Assembly: GCA_902809935.1 (NCBI GenBank)
Contig: LR778134.1
Span: 682,001-746,000, forward strand
Length of the DNA stretch: 64,000 bases
Origin: Ruminococcaceae bacterium BL-4
Lineage (GTDB): Bacteria > Bacillota > Clostridia > Oscillospirales > Acutalibacteraceae
Direction: 5' to 3'
How positions within the stretch are numbered: position 1 is the first letter of the stretch; every line of letters begins with the position of its first letter. Below the pieces are notes generated by a model. That model ran no database searches and was not told where the DNA came from. It worked only from the letters and a program-made list of their open reading frames with translations. The position numbers were made by a program, and so were the translations under genes. Shown here one piece after another: positions 16,008-26,186 of the stretch.

Positions 16008-16810
16008 TCTGCTGCTCCCTCCTCATAAAAGACAGTTCCCAAAGGTTCTCCGTCCAGGAGATGGTAAAGATCTTCTGGATCTCCGCCGGACATTACCACG
16101 CAGGGAATCTTTTTCTCAGTAGAAATTTTTGCTGCGGCAATTTTGGTGGCCATGCCTCCTGTACCAAGATTGCTGCCTGCACCGCCTGCCAGAGCCTCTA
16201 CCTGCGGTGTAACTCCCTTTACCACCGAAATCTTTTTCGCATTCGGATTTGTTTGAGGATTAGCGTCATAAAGGCCGTCTATATCGGTTAAGATAATCAG
16301 AAGATCCGCTTTTGTAAGCACCGCGACCGTAGCAGAAAGCGTATCGTTATCCCCAAATTTTTTACCGACCAATTCGTCTACCGCAACTGAATCATTTTCA
16401 TTTACAATCGGAATCACACCCATCTGGAGCAGCGCCTCAAATGTATTTTCCGTATTTTTTTTACTGTGCGGATACTCCACCACATCACGGGTTAAAAGGA
16501 CCTGTCCCACAATATGATTGTATTCCCCAAAAAATTTATCGTACATAAACATCAGCTCACACTGCCCAACAGCTGCTACTGCCTGACGTCTTTCCGTCTC
16601 TTCCGGCTTTTTGGAAAGTCCCATTTTGCCGACTCCGACTCCCATCGCTCCACTGGTGACCAAAATAATCTCCCGTCCCCCGTTGCAAAGTCCGCTCAGC
16701 ACCTTACAGAGCCTTTCAAAGCGCCCGAGGTTCAGGCTGCCATTTTCGTAAGTCAGCGTACTGGTGCCGACTTTCAGAACAATCCGTTTTGCCTGCGTAA
16801 TCTTCGACAT
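16004..16810 (-). CDS. proB: Glutamate 5-kinase, short form without PUA domain
   Basis: The 268-residue amino-acid-kinase-fold protein has RIVLKVGTSTLTYENGSLNL, ILVTSGAMGVGVGKMGL, VIPIVNENDSVAVDE and the ATP-site LIILTDIDGLYDANP, with GTGGMATKIAAAKIS near the C-terminus. It phosphorylates glutamate in the first step of proline synthesis. The typical bacterial enzyme is about 370 residues with a C-terminal PUA domain; this one ends after the kinase domain, as in a number of Clostridia. It is first in the proBA operon. Confidence 0.95.
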   Translation of the reverse strand: MSKITQAKRIVLKVGTSTLTYENGSLNLGRFERLCKVLSGLCNGGREIILVTSGAMGVGVGKMGLSKKPEETERRQAVAAVGQCELMFMYDKFFGEYNHIVGQVLLTRDVVEYPHSKKNTENTFEALLQMGVIPIVNENDSVAVDELVGKKFGDNDTLSATVAVLTKADLLIILTDIDGLYDANPQTNPNAKKISVVKGVTPQVEALAGGAGSNLGTGGMATKIAAAKISTEKKIPCVVMSGGDPEDLYHLLDGEPLGTVFYEEGAAE

Positions 16811-16986
16811 TTTGGAGGTACCCCCTCTATTTTTAAATCAATTTATTAGATATTATTATATCACATTTTACAGTTTGAAAAAAATCCAGTCTATAAATAT
16901 TTTTACAATTTGCTCTCTTTCTTAAAAGAAATGTATAAAATTTCTGACCTTTGGAAAATCTATTCCCATAAAGGAGGTAGAAAACG

Positions 16987-17208
16987 ATGGAAACATTTGC
17001 GCTTTGTCTGGTAATTATCGGCGGTATCAACTGGGGCAGTGTTGGAATTTTTGGAGTAGACCTAGTTGCATTGCTTTTTGGCGGTGCAGGAACATGGCCC
17101 GCCAGAACCGTTTATATTCTGATTGCGCTGTGTGCAGTTTACTGTATCTCTCTCTTATTTCATACCCACACTGAAAGTGATGAGTATCATCATGCGCATC
17201 AAGCCTAA
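16987..17208 (+). CDS. DUF378 family small membrane protein
   Basis: The 73-residue protein METFALCLVIIGGINWGSVG... has the DUF378 signature: a first helix ending IIGGINWG, then GVDLVALLFGG and a second membrane helix VYILIALCAVYCISLLF. The tail is His-rich (HTHTESDEYHHAHQA), which might bind metal, though that is speculation. The function of DUF378 is unknown. The ATG follows AAAGGAGG, and a strong terminator follows directly. Confidence 0.9.
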   Translation: METFALCLVIIGGINWGSVGIFGVDLVALLFGGAGTWPARTVYILIALCAVYCISLLFHTHTESDEYHHAHQA

Positions 17209-17222
17209 GTTTTATCTTTTCT

Positions 17223-17258
17223 AAAAAAGCGGGGAACAAAACGTTCTCCGCTTTTTTT
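17223..17258. terminator. Bidirectional terminator between the DUF378 gene and pnp
   Basis: GCGGGGAAC pairs with GTTCTCCGC and is flanked by A6 and T7, so it can end both convergent genes. Confidence 0.85.
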
Positions 17259-17268
17259 ATTATTTAAT

Positions 17269-19479
17269 TTATTCGTGTTCACGGTGAAATGGGCGGCCTC
17301 CGGGACGCCCAGGGCGGTGGTCATCACGGCGGGGTGGGCGCCGATTCTGCTGTTCTTCTGAAAGATTATTCTCCGGCACAAGCCCTTCGACTTCAATCAG
17401 TGCCTCTCTGCGCGATAAATTCAGTCTGCCGCGGTCATCAGTGCCGAGCACTTTCACCATCACAATGTCGCCAACCTTTACGACATCCGTGACTTTATCT
17501 GTATGTTTTACATCAAGCTGTGAAATATGCACAAGCCCCTCTTTTCCTGGAGCAATTTCTACAAAAGCGCCAAAATCCATTAATCTGGTCACCTTGCCGT
17601 TATAGATTGCACCGGGTTCCGGATCATGCACGATCGTGTCAATAATCGTCATCGCTCGCTTGAGATTATCATAGCTAAGACCGGTCACAAAAATATGACC
17701 ATCTTCCTGTACATCCATCTTTACATCACATTCATCGCAGATTTGGTGAATTACTTTTCCGCCGGTACCAATTACCTCGCGAATCTTATCCACCGGAATT
17801 TGAGTACTCATCATCTTAGGTGCATAAGGAGAAAGTTCTTTTCTAGGCGCGGAAATCGCCTTCAAAATCACTTCATCAATAATGTAATTGCGCGCTTTAT
17901 GGGTCTTATAAAGTGCCTCTTTTACCATTGCAAGGGTAAGACCATTAATTTTAAGATCCATCTGGATTGCGGTAATTCCTTCTTTTGTTCCAGCTACTTT
18001 AAAATCCATATCGCCGAAAAAGTCTTCCAACCCTTGAATATCCACCATTGTCATCCAGCGCTCGCCTTCCGTAATAAGACCGCAGGAGATTCCGGCTACC
18101 GGCGCCTTAATGGGAACACCTGCCGCCATCAATGCCAATGTGCTCGCACAGATAGATGCCTGACTGGTAGAACCATTACTCGAAAGCACCTCGCTCACCA
18201 AACGATAAGTATACGGAAATTCATCCTGCGAAGGAATCACAGGCAAAAGAGCTTTTTCCGCCAACGCGCCATGTCCGATTTCCCGACGCCCAGGGCCCCG
18301 ACTTGGTTTTGTTTCACCGGTACTGTAGCTTGGGAAATTATATTGGTGCATATAGCGCTTTTCTTTTTCTTCCCCAATATCGTCCAGAAGCTGCGCGTCA
18401 CTCGCAGAGCCCAGCGTCAGGGCTGTCAGCACTTGCGTCTGTCCGCGGGTAAACATACCGCTGCCATGAACGCGTGGCAGAAGGTCAATCTCGGCATTAA
18501 GTGGACGTATTTCGTCCATGCCTCGTCCATCCACACGCTTCTGCTCATCCAAAAGCCAGCGCCGCACGATATATTTTTGCGTTTTATAGAGGCATTCATC
18601 AAGCTGCTTTTCGCTGTCCGGATACTTCTCTGCAAAATGTTCAAAAACATCGTCATAAATTGGTTCCAAACGGGCGTCGCGCACATTTTTATCATTGGTA
18701 TCCAGCGCAGCCTTTATCGCTTCACCGGCATAATCCATGACATCCTTTTGCATTTCATCGCTTGCATGAACTGCCTCATATGTAAATTTTGCTTTTCCAA
18801 TTTCGTTCTGAATTGACTCAATAAAAGTGACAATCTTTTTATTCTCTTCGTGCCCAAAAGCAATCCCTTCGTACATTTCTTCATCAGAAACGATCTTAGC
18901 GCCTGCCTCAATCATAGGGATTCTCTCAGCGGTAGAAGAAACGGTCACCGCCATACGGCTTTGTTCGCGCTGTTTGCTGGTCGGATTTAAAATATATTGT
19001 CCATCGATTAATCCAACCGATACGGCAGAGATTGGCCCTTTCCACGGGATATCGGAAATAGAAAGTGCAATTGAAGCCCCCACCAGTGCCGTAATTTCCG
19101 GTGAGCAATCCTGGTCCACGCTCATCACAGTGCAGACAACGGTTACATCATTGCGCATATCCTTCGGGAAAAGCGGACGAATGGAGCGGTCAATCAAACG
19201 GCTTGCAAGAATTGCCTTCTCCGGGGGTTTATTTTCCCGGCGCAGAAATGAGCCCGGAATTCGACCGACCGAATAAAGTTTTTCTTCAAAATCCACGGAC
19301 AGTGGAAAAAAGTCCATTCCTTCCCGAGGTTTCGCGCTAGCGGTTGCCGTACAAAGGACCGCAGTATCTCCGTAGCGAACCATGCAAGCACCGTTAGCAA
19401 GCTGAGCCATCTTTCCGGTTTCTACCCGTAGCGGCCGACCGGCAAATTCAGTTTCAAAAACTTTATAATTTTCAAACAT
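17269..19479 (-). CDS. pnp: Polynucleotide phosphorylase
   Basis: The 736-residue enzyme has two RNase PH domains. The first starts MFENYKVFETEFAGRPLRVE with GRIPGSFLRRENKPPEKAIL; the second has YNFPSYSTGETKPSRGPGRR and the catalytic VAGTKEGITAIQMDLKI. These are followed by KH (IPVDKIREVIGTGGKVI) and S1 domains (GAIYNGKVTRLMDFGAFVEI). The C-terminal tail is Arg/Pro/Gly-rich (RRPPRRDDHRPGRPGGRPF), suggesting extra RNA contacts. PNPase degrades RNA 3'-to-5' phosphorolytically. It lies downstream of rpsO, the conserved order, but a terminator and 240 nt separate them. Confidence 0.97.
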   Translation of the reverse strand: MFENYKVFETEFAGRPLRVETGKMAQLANGACMVRYGDTAVLCTATASAKPREGMDFFPLSVDFEEKLYSVGRIPGSFLRRENKPPEKAILASRLIDRSIRPLFPKDMRNDVTVVCTVMSVDQDCSPEITALVGASIALSISDIPWKGPISAVSVGLIDGQYILNPTSKQREQSRMAVTVSSTAERIPMIEAGAKIVSDEEMYEGIAFGHEENKKIVTFIESIQNEIGKAKFTYEAVHASDEMQKDVMDYAGEAIKAALDTNDKNVRDARLEPIYDDVFEHFAEKYPDSEKQLDECLYKTQKYIVRRWLLDEQKRVDGRGMDEIRPLNAEIDLLPRVHGSGMFTRGQTQVLTALTLGSASDAQLLDDIGEEKEKRYMHQYNFPSYSTGETKPSRGPGRREIGHGALAEKALLPVIPSQDEFPYTYRLVSEVLSSNGSTSQASICASTLALMAAGVPIKAPVAGISCGLITEGERWMTMVDIQGLEDFFGDMDFKVAGTKEGITAIQMDLKINGLTLAMVKEALYKTHKARNYIIDEVILKAISAPRKELSPYAPKMMSTQIPVDKIREVIGTGGKVIHQICDECDVKMDVQEDGHIFVTGLSYDNLKRAMTIIDTIVHDPEPGAIYNGKVTRLMDFGAFVEIAPGKEGLVHISQLDVKHTDKVTDVVKVGDIVMVKVLGTDDRGRLNLSRREALIEVEGLVPENNLSEEQQNRRPPRRDDHRPGRPGGRPFHREHE

Positions 19480-19671
19480 GTGCGTTTCCTTCCCGCGGCC
19501 AGCTTCCTCAGACCGCTAATTAATAGATTATTCATTTATATTTCATAATATTAGCACACATTTTAAAAAATTTATAGCCTATTTTGCAAAATTTCTGATT
19601 GTTTTTGACGTTTTTGCCATTCATTTTTTCCCAATTAATCTAAGACAATTATTTTTTATAGTAAAACATAC

Positions 19672-19707
19672 AAAAAAGCCTGCCCTTTTTTAGAAGGCAG
19701 GCTTTTT
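19672..19707. terminator. rpsO terminator (symmetrical)
   Basis: AAAAAGCCTGCC and GGCAGGCTTTTT form a stem flanked by A and T runs. It is placed 12 nt downstream of the rpsO stop on the minus strand. Confidence 0.85.
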
Positions 19708-19718
19708 GATTCTTTTGA

Positions 19719-19982
19719 TTATTTACGAATTCCAAGTTTTGCGATGATGGTACGATAGCGCTCGATGTCATTTTTCTGCAGATAATTGAGCAGATTACGA
19801 CGACGACCGACCATCTTCAGCAAGCCGCGGCGGCTATGATGATCCTTGTTATGAGTACGCAGATGCTCGGTAAGATCGTTAATGCGCTTTGTCAAAACAG
19901 CGATCTGAACTTCCGGGGAACCTGTGTCACCCTCATGAACGGCATATTCTTTGATGATTTCTTGTTTTTCTGCTTTCAGCAT
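19719..19982 (-). CDS. rpsO: 30S ribosomal protein S15
   Basis: The 87-residue protein [30 protein letters not shown]... has the S15 signature [33 protein letters not shown]15 binds the three-way junction of 16S rRNA and often represses its own mRNA. The ATG at 19982 has AAAGGTGG upstream; an in-frame GTG at 19994 overlaps that site and is rejected. The transcript has its own promoter and a leader of about 100 nt. Confidence 0.97.
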   Translation of the reverse strand: MLKAEKQEIIKEYAVHEGDTGSPEVQIAVLTKRINDLTEHLRTHNKDHHSRRGLLKMVGRRRNLLNYLQKNDIERYRTIIAKLGIRK

Positions 19983-20115
19983 TGTTTTTTCCACCTTTTT
20001 TTAAATTCCCGCATTCGCAGAGAAACGCCACGTGGCTTCCCTTTTTGGGGCAGACGCGATTCTCCGGGAAATGGGGTGCAGGATTTAGTATAACACAGAG
20101 TTTTTCGATTATCAA
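19983..20115 (-). promoter_or_regulatory. rpsO promoter and structured leader (candidate S15 autoregulatory element)
   Basis: On the minus strand TTGATA (20110-20115) and TATACT (20087-20092) are separated by 17 nt, within the end of ribF. The leader of about 100 nt contains GC-rich pairing segments, for example around CCCGGAGAATCGCG and GAAGCCACGTGGCGTTT, before the ribosome binding site. The promoter is clear; an S15-binding role for the leader is inferred from S15 autoregulation in other bacteria. Confidence 0.55.
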
Positions 20116-21032
20116 GAAAATTTCCGATTTCGGGCATAAAACTCCAGCGCCGCTTTTCCATCTTTCCGAATCTGTTCCTTCAAAGCTTCAATACTTGGAA
20201 ATTTTTGTTCCGGACGCTGAAAATGCAATAGTTCGGTTCGAATCTCTTTTCCATAAAGATCGGGGCCCTCATAAAGCGGCATCCATGTTTCCGCCAGTAC
20301 CTCTTTTGAGCCAACAGTTGGCTTAATCCCTACATTCGTGACACCGCAGTAATGTTTTCCGTCAAACAAGACACGTGATACATAAACTCCAAACCGAGGC
20401 AGAACAAAGCTTTGTGGCACCCTTTGATTCAGGGTGGGCGTTCCCAAAGAATGCCCTAGACGCCTTCCGTGACAGACGGTGCCGAAATACCCATAGGGAC
20501 GTCCCAAAAGTCTCGCGGCCTCTCCCATATTGCCCTTTGACACAAGGCTGCGGATTCTCGTGCTGCTAATCGGTTCGCCGCCCTCTAGCACGGCCGGCAC
20601 CACCGCAGTTTCGATTCCGCGCTTTTCGCAGAGGATCTCCAGAGTCTTTTCAGTGCCACGCCCTCCAGCACCAAATGTATAATTAAAACCACAGCACACT
20701 TTTTTTGCATGGCAGACTTTTTGCAGAATTTCATCCACAAACTCTTCCGGGGAAAAGTGCATAATATCCCGGAATTCTAAAATGTAAAGCTGTTCTACGC
20801 CAAGAGACTCCAAAATCCCAATTTTCTGCTGTCTGGTAATTAATTCTCCACCGGCATGTCCACCAAGATCACAAAGAGGATTTTCCGCAAAGGTCAGCAC
20901 AGTGGGCGAAAGTCCAGACAAATCCATTGTCTGAGCGATTACTTTCTGGTGCCCCAGATGAATCCCATCGAATGAGCCCAATGCCACCGCAGTAGCCACA
21001 GGGGATTCTTTCAGTGATTCATATACCTTCAT
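20112..21032 (-). CDS. ribF: Bifunctional riboflavin kinase / FAD synthetase
   Basis: The 306-residue protein has an N-terminal nucleotidyltransferase domain with VALGSFDGIHLGHQKVI and VCCGFNYTFGAGGRGT plus ISSTRIRSLVSKG, then the riboflavin kinase domain with GRRLGHSLGTPTLNQ and YCGVTNVGIKPTVG. It makes FMN and FAD from riboflavin. The kinase motif normally reads GxxLGxPTAN; here it is GHSLGTPTLN, a mild variant. It is last in the rimP-ribF operon and its ATG overlaps the truB stop by 4 nt. Confidence 0.96.
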   Translation of the reverse strand: MKVYESLKESPVATAVALGSFDGIHLGHQKVIAQTMDLSGLSPTVLTFAENPLCDLGGHAGGELITRQQKIGILESLGVEQLYILEFRDIMHFSPEEFVDEILQKVCHAKKVCCGFNYTFGAGGRGTEKTLEILCEKRGIETAVVPAVLEGGEPISSTRIRSLVSKGNMGEAARLLGRPYGYFGTVCHGRRLGHSLGTPTLNQRVPQSFVLPRFGVYVSRVLFDGKHYCGVTNVGIKPTVGSKEVLAETWMPLYEGPDLYGKEIRTELLHFQRPEQKFPSIEALKEQIRKDGKAALEFYARNRKFS

Positions 21033-21937
21033 TTAAGTTCCTCCTGATCCATAAAAATTTTCAACACCCGAAGAGCGTCTTCCTGCCATTCTCCCAGCCC
21101 TAGAAACTGTCCTTCGGGACTTTTTATCCGAAGAGGAGTATCTTTTGGAAATTTTTGTTCCCCAAAGCGTTTGGGGTCAAGCCAGCCTCCGTTTAAAAAG
21201 CGCTTTGCCTGCGCTTTACTTACAATGACTTTAGGATATTCCCTAAAAAGAGCCTCTATGGGCAGCACCTTTTTTAAAAGTTTTTCTTTTTCCATTGCTT
21301 TCGCTTCTAAGAGTGGGGTCGCCATATCAATCGAAAATCCAGCGGCCGCAAGTCTTCTCAGATTCACCATCACTCCGCCGCAGCATCCGGATTTTTTCCC
21401 TATATCATCAATCAATGTTCGGACGTAAGTCCCTTTTGAACAGGTGAGCTCAAAAGCGCCGCTCCGGGTTTTTTCATCATATTTCAAAAGCTTCAGCCGA
21501 TAGATTGTAACCGGGCGGGCAGAGCGTTCCACTTCGACTCCCTGCCTTGCCAAATCATAAAGCCGCACTCCATTTTTTCGGATTGCGCTGTACATTGGCG
21601 GCACCTGCAAAATTTCTCCTTCAAAAGTTTGCATGGCCTCTCGCAAAGCTTCTTCGGGCACCGATTTTTCATCTTCCTGGAGAAACTGCCCGGTACGATC
21701 CAGCGTATCAGTTCGCTTTCCAAGCAAAAATTCTGCACGATAAGTTTTTGACCGCTCTTCTAAAAAAGGAATCGCCCGGGTTCCTTTCCCCAAAAGCAGC
21801 GGTAAAACGCCCGTTGCCATAGGGTCAAGTGTTCCGGTATGTCCAATTTTCCGCTCTCCCAAAAGGTGGCGCATCACCGCAACCGCATCAAATGAAGTGA
21901 ATGTTTCCGGTTTATCAAGGATAAATACACCATTCAT
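21029..21937 (-). CDS. truB: tRNA pseudouridine(55) synthase
   Basis: The 302-residue enzyme starts MNGVFILDKPETFTSFDAVA. The catalytic Asp lies in KIGHTGTLDPMATGVLPLLL (about residue 39). The GTYVRTLIDDIG motif and a short C-terminal PUA-like segment follow. It modifies U55 in the T-loop of tRNAs. Its ATG overlaps the nrnA stop by 4 nt, and its stop overlaps ribF, so translation is coupled throughout. Confidence 0.97.
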   Translation of the reverse strand: MNGVFILDKPETFTSFDAVAVMRHLLGERKIGHTGTLDPMATGVLPLLLGKGTRAIPFLEERSKTYRAEFLLGKRTDTLDRTGQFLQEDEKSVPEEALREAMQTFEGEILQVPPMYSAIRKNGVRLYDLARQGVEVERSARPVTIYRLKLLKYDEKTRSGAFELTCSKGTYVRTLIDDIGKKSGCCGGVMVNLRRLAAAGFSIDMATPLLEAKAMEKEKLLKKVLPIEALFREYPKVIVSKAQAKRFLNGGWLDPKRFGEQKFPKDTPLRIKSPEGQFLGLGEWQEDALRVLKIFMDQEELK

Positions 21938-22890
21938 TCTGAATCCAACACTTCTTCACAAGCACTGACAATCTGTTTTTTCGCTTCTTCCAAAGAGCAC
22001 TGGAGCGAACAACCGGCAGCCCCTGGATGACCGCCGCCACCAAATTTTGCACAGATATTGGAGGCATTAAGCGGGTGAAGCGCGCGCAAAGAAATCTTAA
22101 CGGAGCCATCTGCTTTTTCCCTTAAAGTAACCCCGATACGAACTCCTTCGATCTGTCTGGGGAGGGAAGCTAGGCCTTCGGTTTCTTCTTCCGAAATTCC
22201 CGAAGCTTCCACCATTTTTCTAGCGATTTCAATCACTGCAATTCTATTTTGAGAGAAAAACTCCAGAGTTCCCAAAACCTGCTGTTCCAAACGAATCCGG
22301 TCACGGCTTTTTGTTTCGAACATCAAATGATTGATTGTTGAAGCTTCCACATGACACTCCAAAAGCTTGGCCGCAATACGGTGCGTTTTCGGAGTTACGT
22401 TAATATACCGAAAACAACCAGTATCAGTAGAAATTCCGGTATAAATTGCAGTTGCAATCGGCAAAGTAAGCGGAACTTCCAAATATTTAAGCAAATCATA
22501 AATGATCTCGCAGGTTGCTGCTGCCTTAGGATCCACATAATACTGCTTTGCATAATGCATATTGCTAGGATGATGGTCAATGCAAAGTTCTACTTTTCCT
22601 CCCCATTGAGACAAAAGCGGCTCTTCCAAAAGCTTTTCGTCCGCCACGTCTACTGCAACGATGGTTTTAGGGGTAAAATCCTGTTCCGGAAGTTCTTGGA
22701 ACAGAAACTCAAACTTTTTCCCGATCTTATCACTGCAACGAACCTGTGCTCTTTTTCCAAGGCTGCGCAGAGCAAGACAAAGCGCTGCCCCAGACCCCAA
22801 GGTATCGCCATCAGGAGAAGCATGGCAAAGAATTAAAATATCCTCTCGGCTTTTTAAAAAAGCGGCAGCTTCATTCAGCGTGATGGTCAT
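21934..22890 (-). CDS. nrnA: DHH-family nanoRNase / pAp phosphatase NrnA
   Basis: The 318-residue protein starts MTITLNEAAAFLKSREDILI and carries the DHH/DHHA1 motifs: LCHASPDGDTLGSGAAL, VAVDVADE, LCIDHHPSN and, near the C-terminus, KFGGGGHPGAAGCSL. NrnA degrades 2-5-mer RNAs and dephosphorylates 3'-phosphoadenosine 5'-phosphate. The ATG at 22890 follows GGAGGAAAAAG; upstream ATGs lie inside rbfA and lack ribosome binding sites. It overlaps rbfA by 20 nt. Confidence 0.94.
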   Translation of the reverse strand: MTITLNEAAAFLKSREDILILCHASPDGDTLGSGAALCLALRSLGKRAQVRCSDKIGKKFEFLFQELPEQDFTPKTIVAVDVADEKLLEEPLLSQWGGKVELCIDHHPSNMHYAKQYYVDPKAAATCEIIYDLLKYLEVPLTLPIATAIYTGISTDTGCFRYINVTPKTHRIAAKLLECHVEASTINHLMFETKSRDRIRLEQQVLGTLEFFSQNRIAVIEIARKMVEASGISEEETEGLASLPRQIEGVRIGVTLREKADGSVKISLRALHPLNASNICAKFGGGGHPGAAGCSLQCSLEEAKKQIVSACEEVLDSE

Positions 22891-23236
22891 CTTTTTCCTC
22901 CAAATCATTGAGCATTTTCGAGATATGCGCACTATATTCAATCGAATCTGTTGCTTTAAAAAGCAGCGCTGGAACATGCCGTAAATGGAGTCGTGCTCCT
23001 AATTCCCGGCGAATAAATCCGGAGGCGGATTTAAGCCCTTCTACGGCAAGTTCTGCGCGGGAAAGCCCTTCCATATCACTGACGTAAACCGTACAATATG
23101 AAAGATCAGAGGTAACTTCTACCCGTACAATTGAAAGGAGAGTAGAAGTCACCCTCGGGTCTTTGAGTTCACGAAAAATTGCAGTTAGCTCCCGGCGAAT
23201 ATCCTCCGTCGTGCGCCCCATACGATGGCTTGGCAT
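22871..23236 (-). CDS. rbfA: Ribosome-binding factor A
   Basis: The 121-residue KH-fold protein starts MPSHRMGRTTEDIRRELTAI with VTSTLLSIVRVEVTSDLSYC and the C-terminal helix LRHVPALLFKATDSIEYSAH. RbfA assists late 30S maturation. The ATG at 23236 follows AAAGGAGG; upstream in-frame codons in the 23237-23299 stretch are non-conserved and lie between infB and this start. Its place between infB and nrnA is canonical. Confidence 0.95.
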   Translation of the reverse strand: MPSHRMGRTTEDIRRELTAIFRELKDPRVTSTLLSIVRVEVTSDLSYCTVYVSDMEGLSRAELAVEGLKSASGFIRRELGARLHLRHVPALLFKATDSIEYSAHISKMLNDLEEKDDHHAE

Positions 23237-23340
23237 TGAGGCAAAGCCTCCTTTCTTATTCTTGCAAAAATTCTTGCAAAAAGGGATCCGCCGCACCACA
23301 AATCAGGCGCAGGGCGGTCCCTTCTTGTTGGTTTTCCCTT

Positions 23341-25866
23341 TTATTCCTCGCGATATTCTTCCATCTGGAAAGCTTCGAGAATATCGCCGACCTTTACATC
23401 ATTGAACTTTTCGAGGCAAATACCGCAGTCATAGCCTTCGGCTACTTCTTTTACATCATCTTTAAAACGGCGCAGAGAGGAAATCTGATCCTCTGTAATG
23501 ACGATTCCATCACGGACAACACGAATCTGTGCCGAACGTAAAATCTTTCCGCTCATTACATGTGCACCAATTACGGTGCCGACACTGCTGATCTTATAAA
23601 CCTCACGGCACTCGGCACGGCCCAACTGAATCTCGCGTACTTTCGGGGCAAGCATTCCCTTCATTGCAGACTGCACATCTGCAATACAGTCATAAATCAC
23701 GCGGTAAAGCCGCATCTCTACGCCGTTCTGTTTTGCATTCTCCTCCGCTACCGGGTCCGGACGGACATTAAATCCTACAACAATTGCGTTGCTGGCCGTT
23801 GCAAGCATAACATCGCTTTCATTGATTGCACCGACGCCGCCATGAATTACATTTACGCGCACCTCATTGTTGCTAAGCTTCTCCAATGACTGGCGAACTG
23901 CTTCTACAGATCCTTGTACATCTGCTTTTACAATGATCTGCAGTTCCTTCATATCGCCTTCCTGCATCTGCTCAAAGAGATTATCCAATGTAACTTTGGT
24001 TCGTGCATTAAAGGTCTCTTCTTTTTGAGCAGTACGGCGCTGTTCCACCAACTGGCGGGCAAGCCGTTCATCCGAAACAGCATTAAAGATATCTCCGCCT
24101 GTTGGGACATCATCAAGACCAGTGATCTCCACTGGAACACTGGGTCCTGCCTGCTCAATCGGTCTGCCGCAGAAATTGGTCATTGCACGCACACGGCCAA
24201 CCGTTGTTCCGGCGACAATAATATCTCCGATATGAAGTGTACCATTCTGTACCAACATGGTTGCAATCGGTCCGCGCCCTTTATCCAGACGTGCTTCAAT
24301 GACAGTTCCTTTAGCAGCACGGTCAGGGTTTGCTTTAAGTTCTTTCATATCGGCAACAAGAAGGATCATCTCCAAAAGATCCTTGATGCCGGTCTTCTGC
24401 TTTGCTGAAACCCGAATGCAGGGAGTATCGCCGCCCCACTCTTCCGGAACCAGTTCGTATTCGGTGAGCTGCTTGAGTACCCGATCCGGATTTGCTCCGG
24501 GTTTATCCATTTTATTGATTGCAACAATGATCGAAACCTTTGCCGCTTTTGCATGGTGAATTGCTTCGATTGTCTGCGGCATAATGCCGTCATCCGCAGC
24601 GACTACCAAGACTGCAATATCTGTTACCTGTGCACCGCGGGCACGCATGGTTGTAAATGCCTCATGACCCGGTGTATCAAGGAATGTAACATCCCGTTTT
24701 CCCAATTTGACCTGATAAGCGCCGATATGCTGCGTAATGCCTCCGGCTTCATTTTCCGTTACGTTGGTATGACGAATCGCATCCAACAGGCTCGTCTTAC
24801 CATGGTCGACATGCCCCATAACGACTACAACAGGCGCACGTGGAACCAACTGGTCATCTTTATCTTCGCTGTCGTCAATAATCTGCTCTTCGATCGTAAC
24901 AACAACTTCTTTTTCCACTTTCGCATGGAATTCCATTGCAGCAAGAGAAGCAGTATCAAAGTCGATGGTATCGTTGATACCGGCCATAACACCTAAGCCG
25001 ATCAGCTTTTTGATAACTTCTGCGGCAGTTGCCTTCAGACGCATTGCCAGCTCTCCAACGGTGATCTCCTCTGGGATCTGCACGGTGATCGGTTTGTTCT
25101 TGCGATCCAATGCAATTCGGCGCATACGCTCTGCTTCTGTCTCACGACGAGCCCCTCTGGGCTTACGATACTGGTTCCGTCTCTGGGTGAGCTTTTGTTT
25201 ATGGACCATGTTGTCGGTCTTAAATCTGTCACTTGCCAGACGATCATACTTTTCGTTGTATTTATCCAGTTCGACCGTATGGGAACGGGTATCTACAATT
25301 CGTGCTTCAGGATGTGAAATCGGCTGATCCGACTGTACCTGTACGGAAGGGCGATTCTGCATTGGGCGCCTCTGCTGCGCCATCTTTTGTGCAGGAGAAA
25401 GTTCCCTTTTGTCATCCCGGCGCCTATTGTTATTGTTGTTATTATTGTTACGGAAAGGCGGGCGATTATTTCCCTCGTGGTTCGGTCTTCCGTTCTGCTG
25501 ATTATTACGGTTGACAAAATGATCATTACGGGGAGCTACCGGCGTGATCTTTCCGGGCTTCTGTGCGACCGGACGAGGTGTGGCTTTTTCTTCTGTTTGT
25601 GGTGCATTGGCTTTTGGCTGCACGTTTTTCGCCTCTTTTTCGGGTTCTTTGGATTTTTTCAGATCTCTCTGGGCAAAATATTCATTTAGATTTTCTGAGG
25701 AATGTTTTTGTGTGAAAGATTCAAACACAATGTCCAATTCCGGTTCTGTCAGAGCAGTCATATATTTTTTCTGCCCCTCGGTATATTTTCCAAGGACGTC
25801 CAGAACATCCTTGTTCGGAACATTCAAGTCTTTTGCTACTTCGCGAACTCTGTATTTAATCATCAT
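23341..25866 (-). CDS. infB: Translation initiation factor IF-2
   Basis: The 841-residue GTPase has an N-terminal IF2-N domain ([20 protein letters not shown]), a long disordered Asn/Arg/Gln-rich linker (about 90-260) and a second IF2-N domain ([21 protein letters not shown]). The GTPase domain shows [29 protein letters not shown] and VAINKMDKP, and the C-terminal initiator-tRNA domain ends [20 protein letters not shown]. It brings fMet-tRNA to the 30S subunit. The poly-Asn stretch in the linker is coded by AAT/AAC repeats (about 25430-25450). GGAGGA precedes two adjacent ATG codons; the first is used here. Confidence 0.97.
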   Translation of the reverse strand: MMIKYRVREVAKDLNVPNKDVLDVLGKYTEGQKKYMTALTEPELDIVFESFTQKHSSENLNEYFAQRDLKKSKEPEKEAKNVQPKANAPQTEEKATPRPVAQKPGKITPVAPRNDHFVNRNNQQNGRPNHEGNNRPPFRNNNNNNNNRRRDDKRELSPAQKMAQQRRPMQNRPSVQVQSDQPISHPEARIVDTRSHTVELDKYNEKYDRLASDRFKTDNMVHKQKLTQRRNQYRKPRGARRETEAERMRRIALDRKNKPITVQIPEEITVGELAMRLKATAAEVIKKLIGLGVMAGINDTIDFDTASLAAMEFHAKVEKEVVVTIEEQIIDDSEDKDDQLVPRAPVVVVMGHVDHGKTSLLDAIRHTNVTENEAGGITQHIGAYQVKLGKRDVTFLDTPGHEAFTTMRARGAQVTDIAVLVVAADDGIMPQTIEAIHHAKAAKVSIIVAINKMDKPGANPDRVLKQLTEYELVPEEWGGDTPCIRVSAKQKTGIKDLLEMILLVADMKELKANPDRAAKGTVIEARLDKGRGPIATMLVQNGTLHIGDIIVAGTTVGRVRAMTNFCGRPIEQAGPSVPVEITGLDDVPTGGDIFNAVSDERLARQLVEQRRTAQKEETFNARTKVTLDNLFEQMQEGDMKELQIIVKADVQGSVEAVRQSLEKLSNNEVRVNVIHGGVGAINESDVMLATASNAIVVGFNVRPDPVAEENAKQNGVEMRLYRVIYDCIADVQSAMKGMLAPKVREIQLGRAECREVYKISSVGTVIGAHVMSGKILRSAQIRVVRDGIVITEDQISSLRRFKDDVKEVAEGYDCGICLEKFNDVKVGDILEAFQMEEYREE

Positions 25867-26186
25867 AAATTACATTCCTCCTCATCGGTTGCGCACAGCG
25901 TCTCTAACTTCTTTGCAAAACCGGCATCGTTTACTGCAATTATACCGGTGCGTCGGCCAAGCGCGCTGCCGATTTCATCCATATTCTCCCGTAAAGGCCG
26001 AACGCTGATTTTCATCATATCCGCTTCTTCGCGGATGCTGGCTGCAGTCCTTTCCGATAAATCGGACGCTAAAAGAACCAGCCTTGCCTTTCCATGACGG
26101 ATCTGATCCAACGCCGGATCATGTCCCAAGCTCAGTTTTCCCGCACGGCGGGCAAGCCCCAGAAAGGGGAGCAGTCTATCACTCAT
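25863..26186 (-). CDS. ylxQ: YlxQ, L7Ae/L30e-family RNA-binding protein
   Basis: The 107-residue protein has the L7Ae-like fold pattern: [37 protein letters not shown] and [19 protein letters not shown]. Members of this family bind kink-turn or A-minor RNA; the precise role in the nusA-infB operon is not settled. It overlaps ylxR by 8 nt and infB by 4 nt. Confidence 0.92.
   Translation of the reverse strand: MSDRLLPFLGLARRAGKLSLGHDPALDQIRHGKARLVLLASDLSERTAASIREEADMMKISVRPLRENMDEIGSALGRRTGIIAVNDAGFAKKLETLCATDEEECNL

Noticed and set aside
17626-18816. 396-codon plus-strand frame inside pnp
   Set aside because: It is antisense to well-conserved PNPase domains, its translation is Cys/His-rich with no recognised motif, and it lacks a ribosome binding site.
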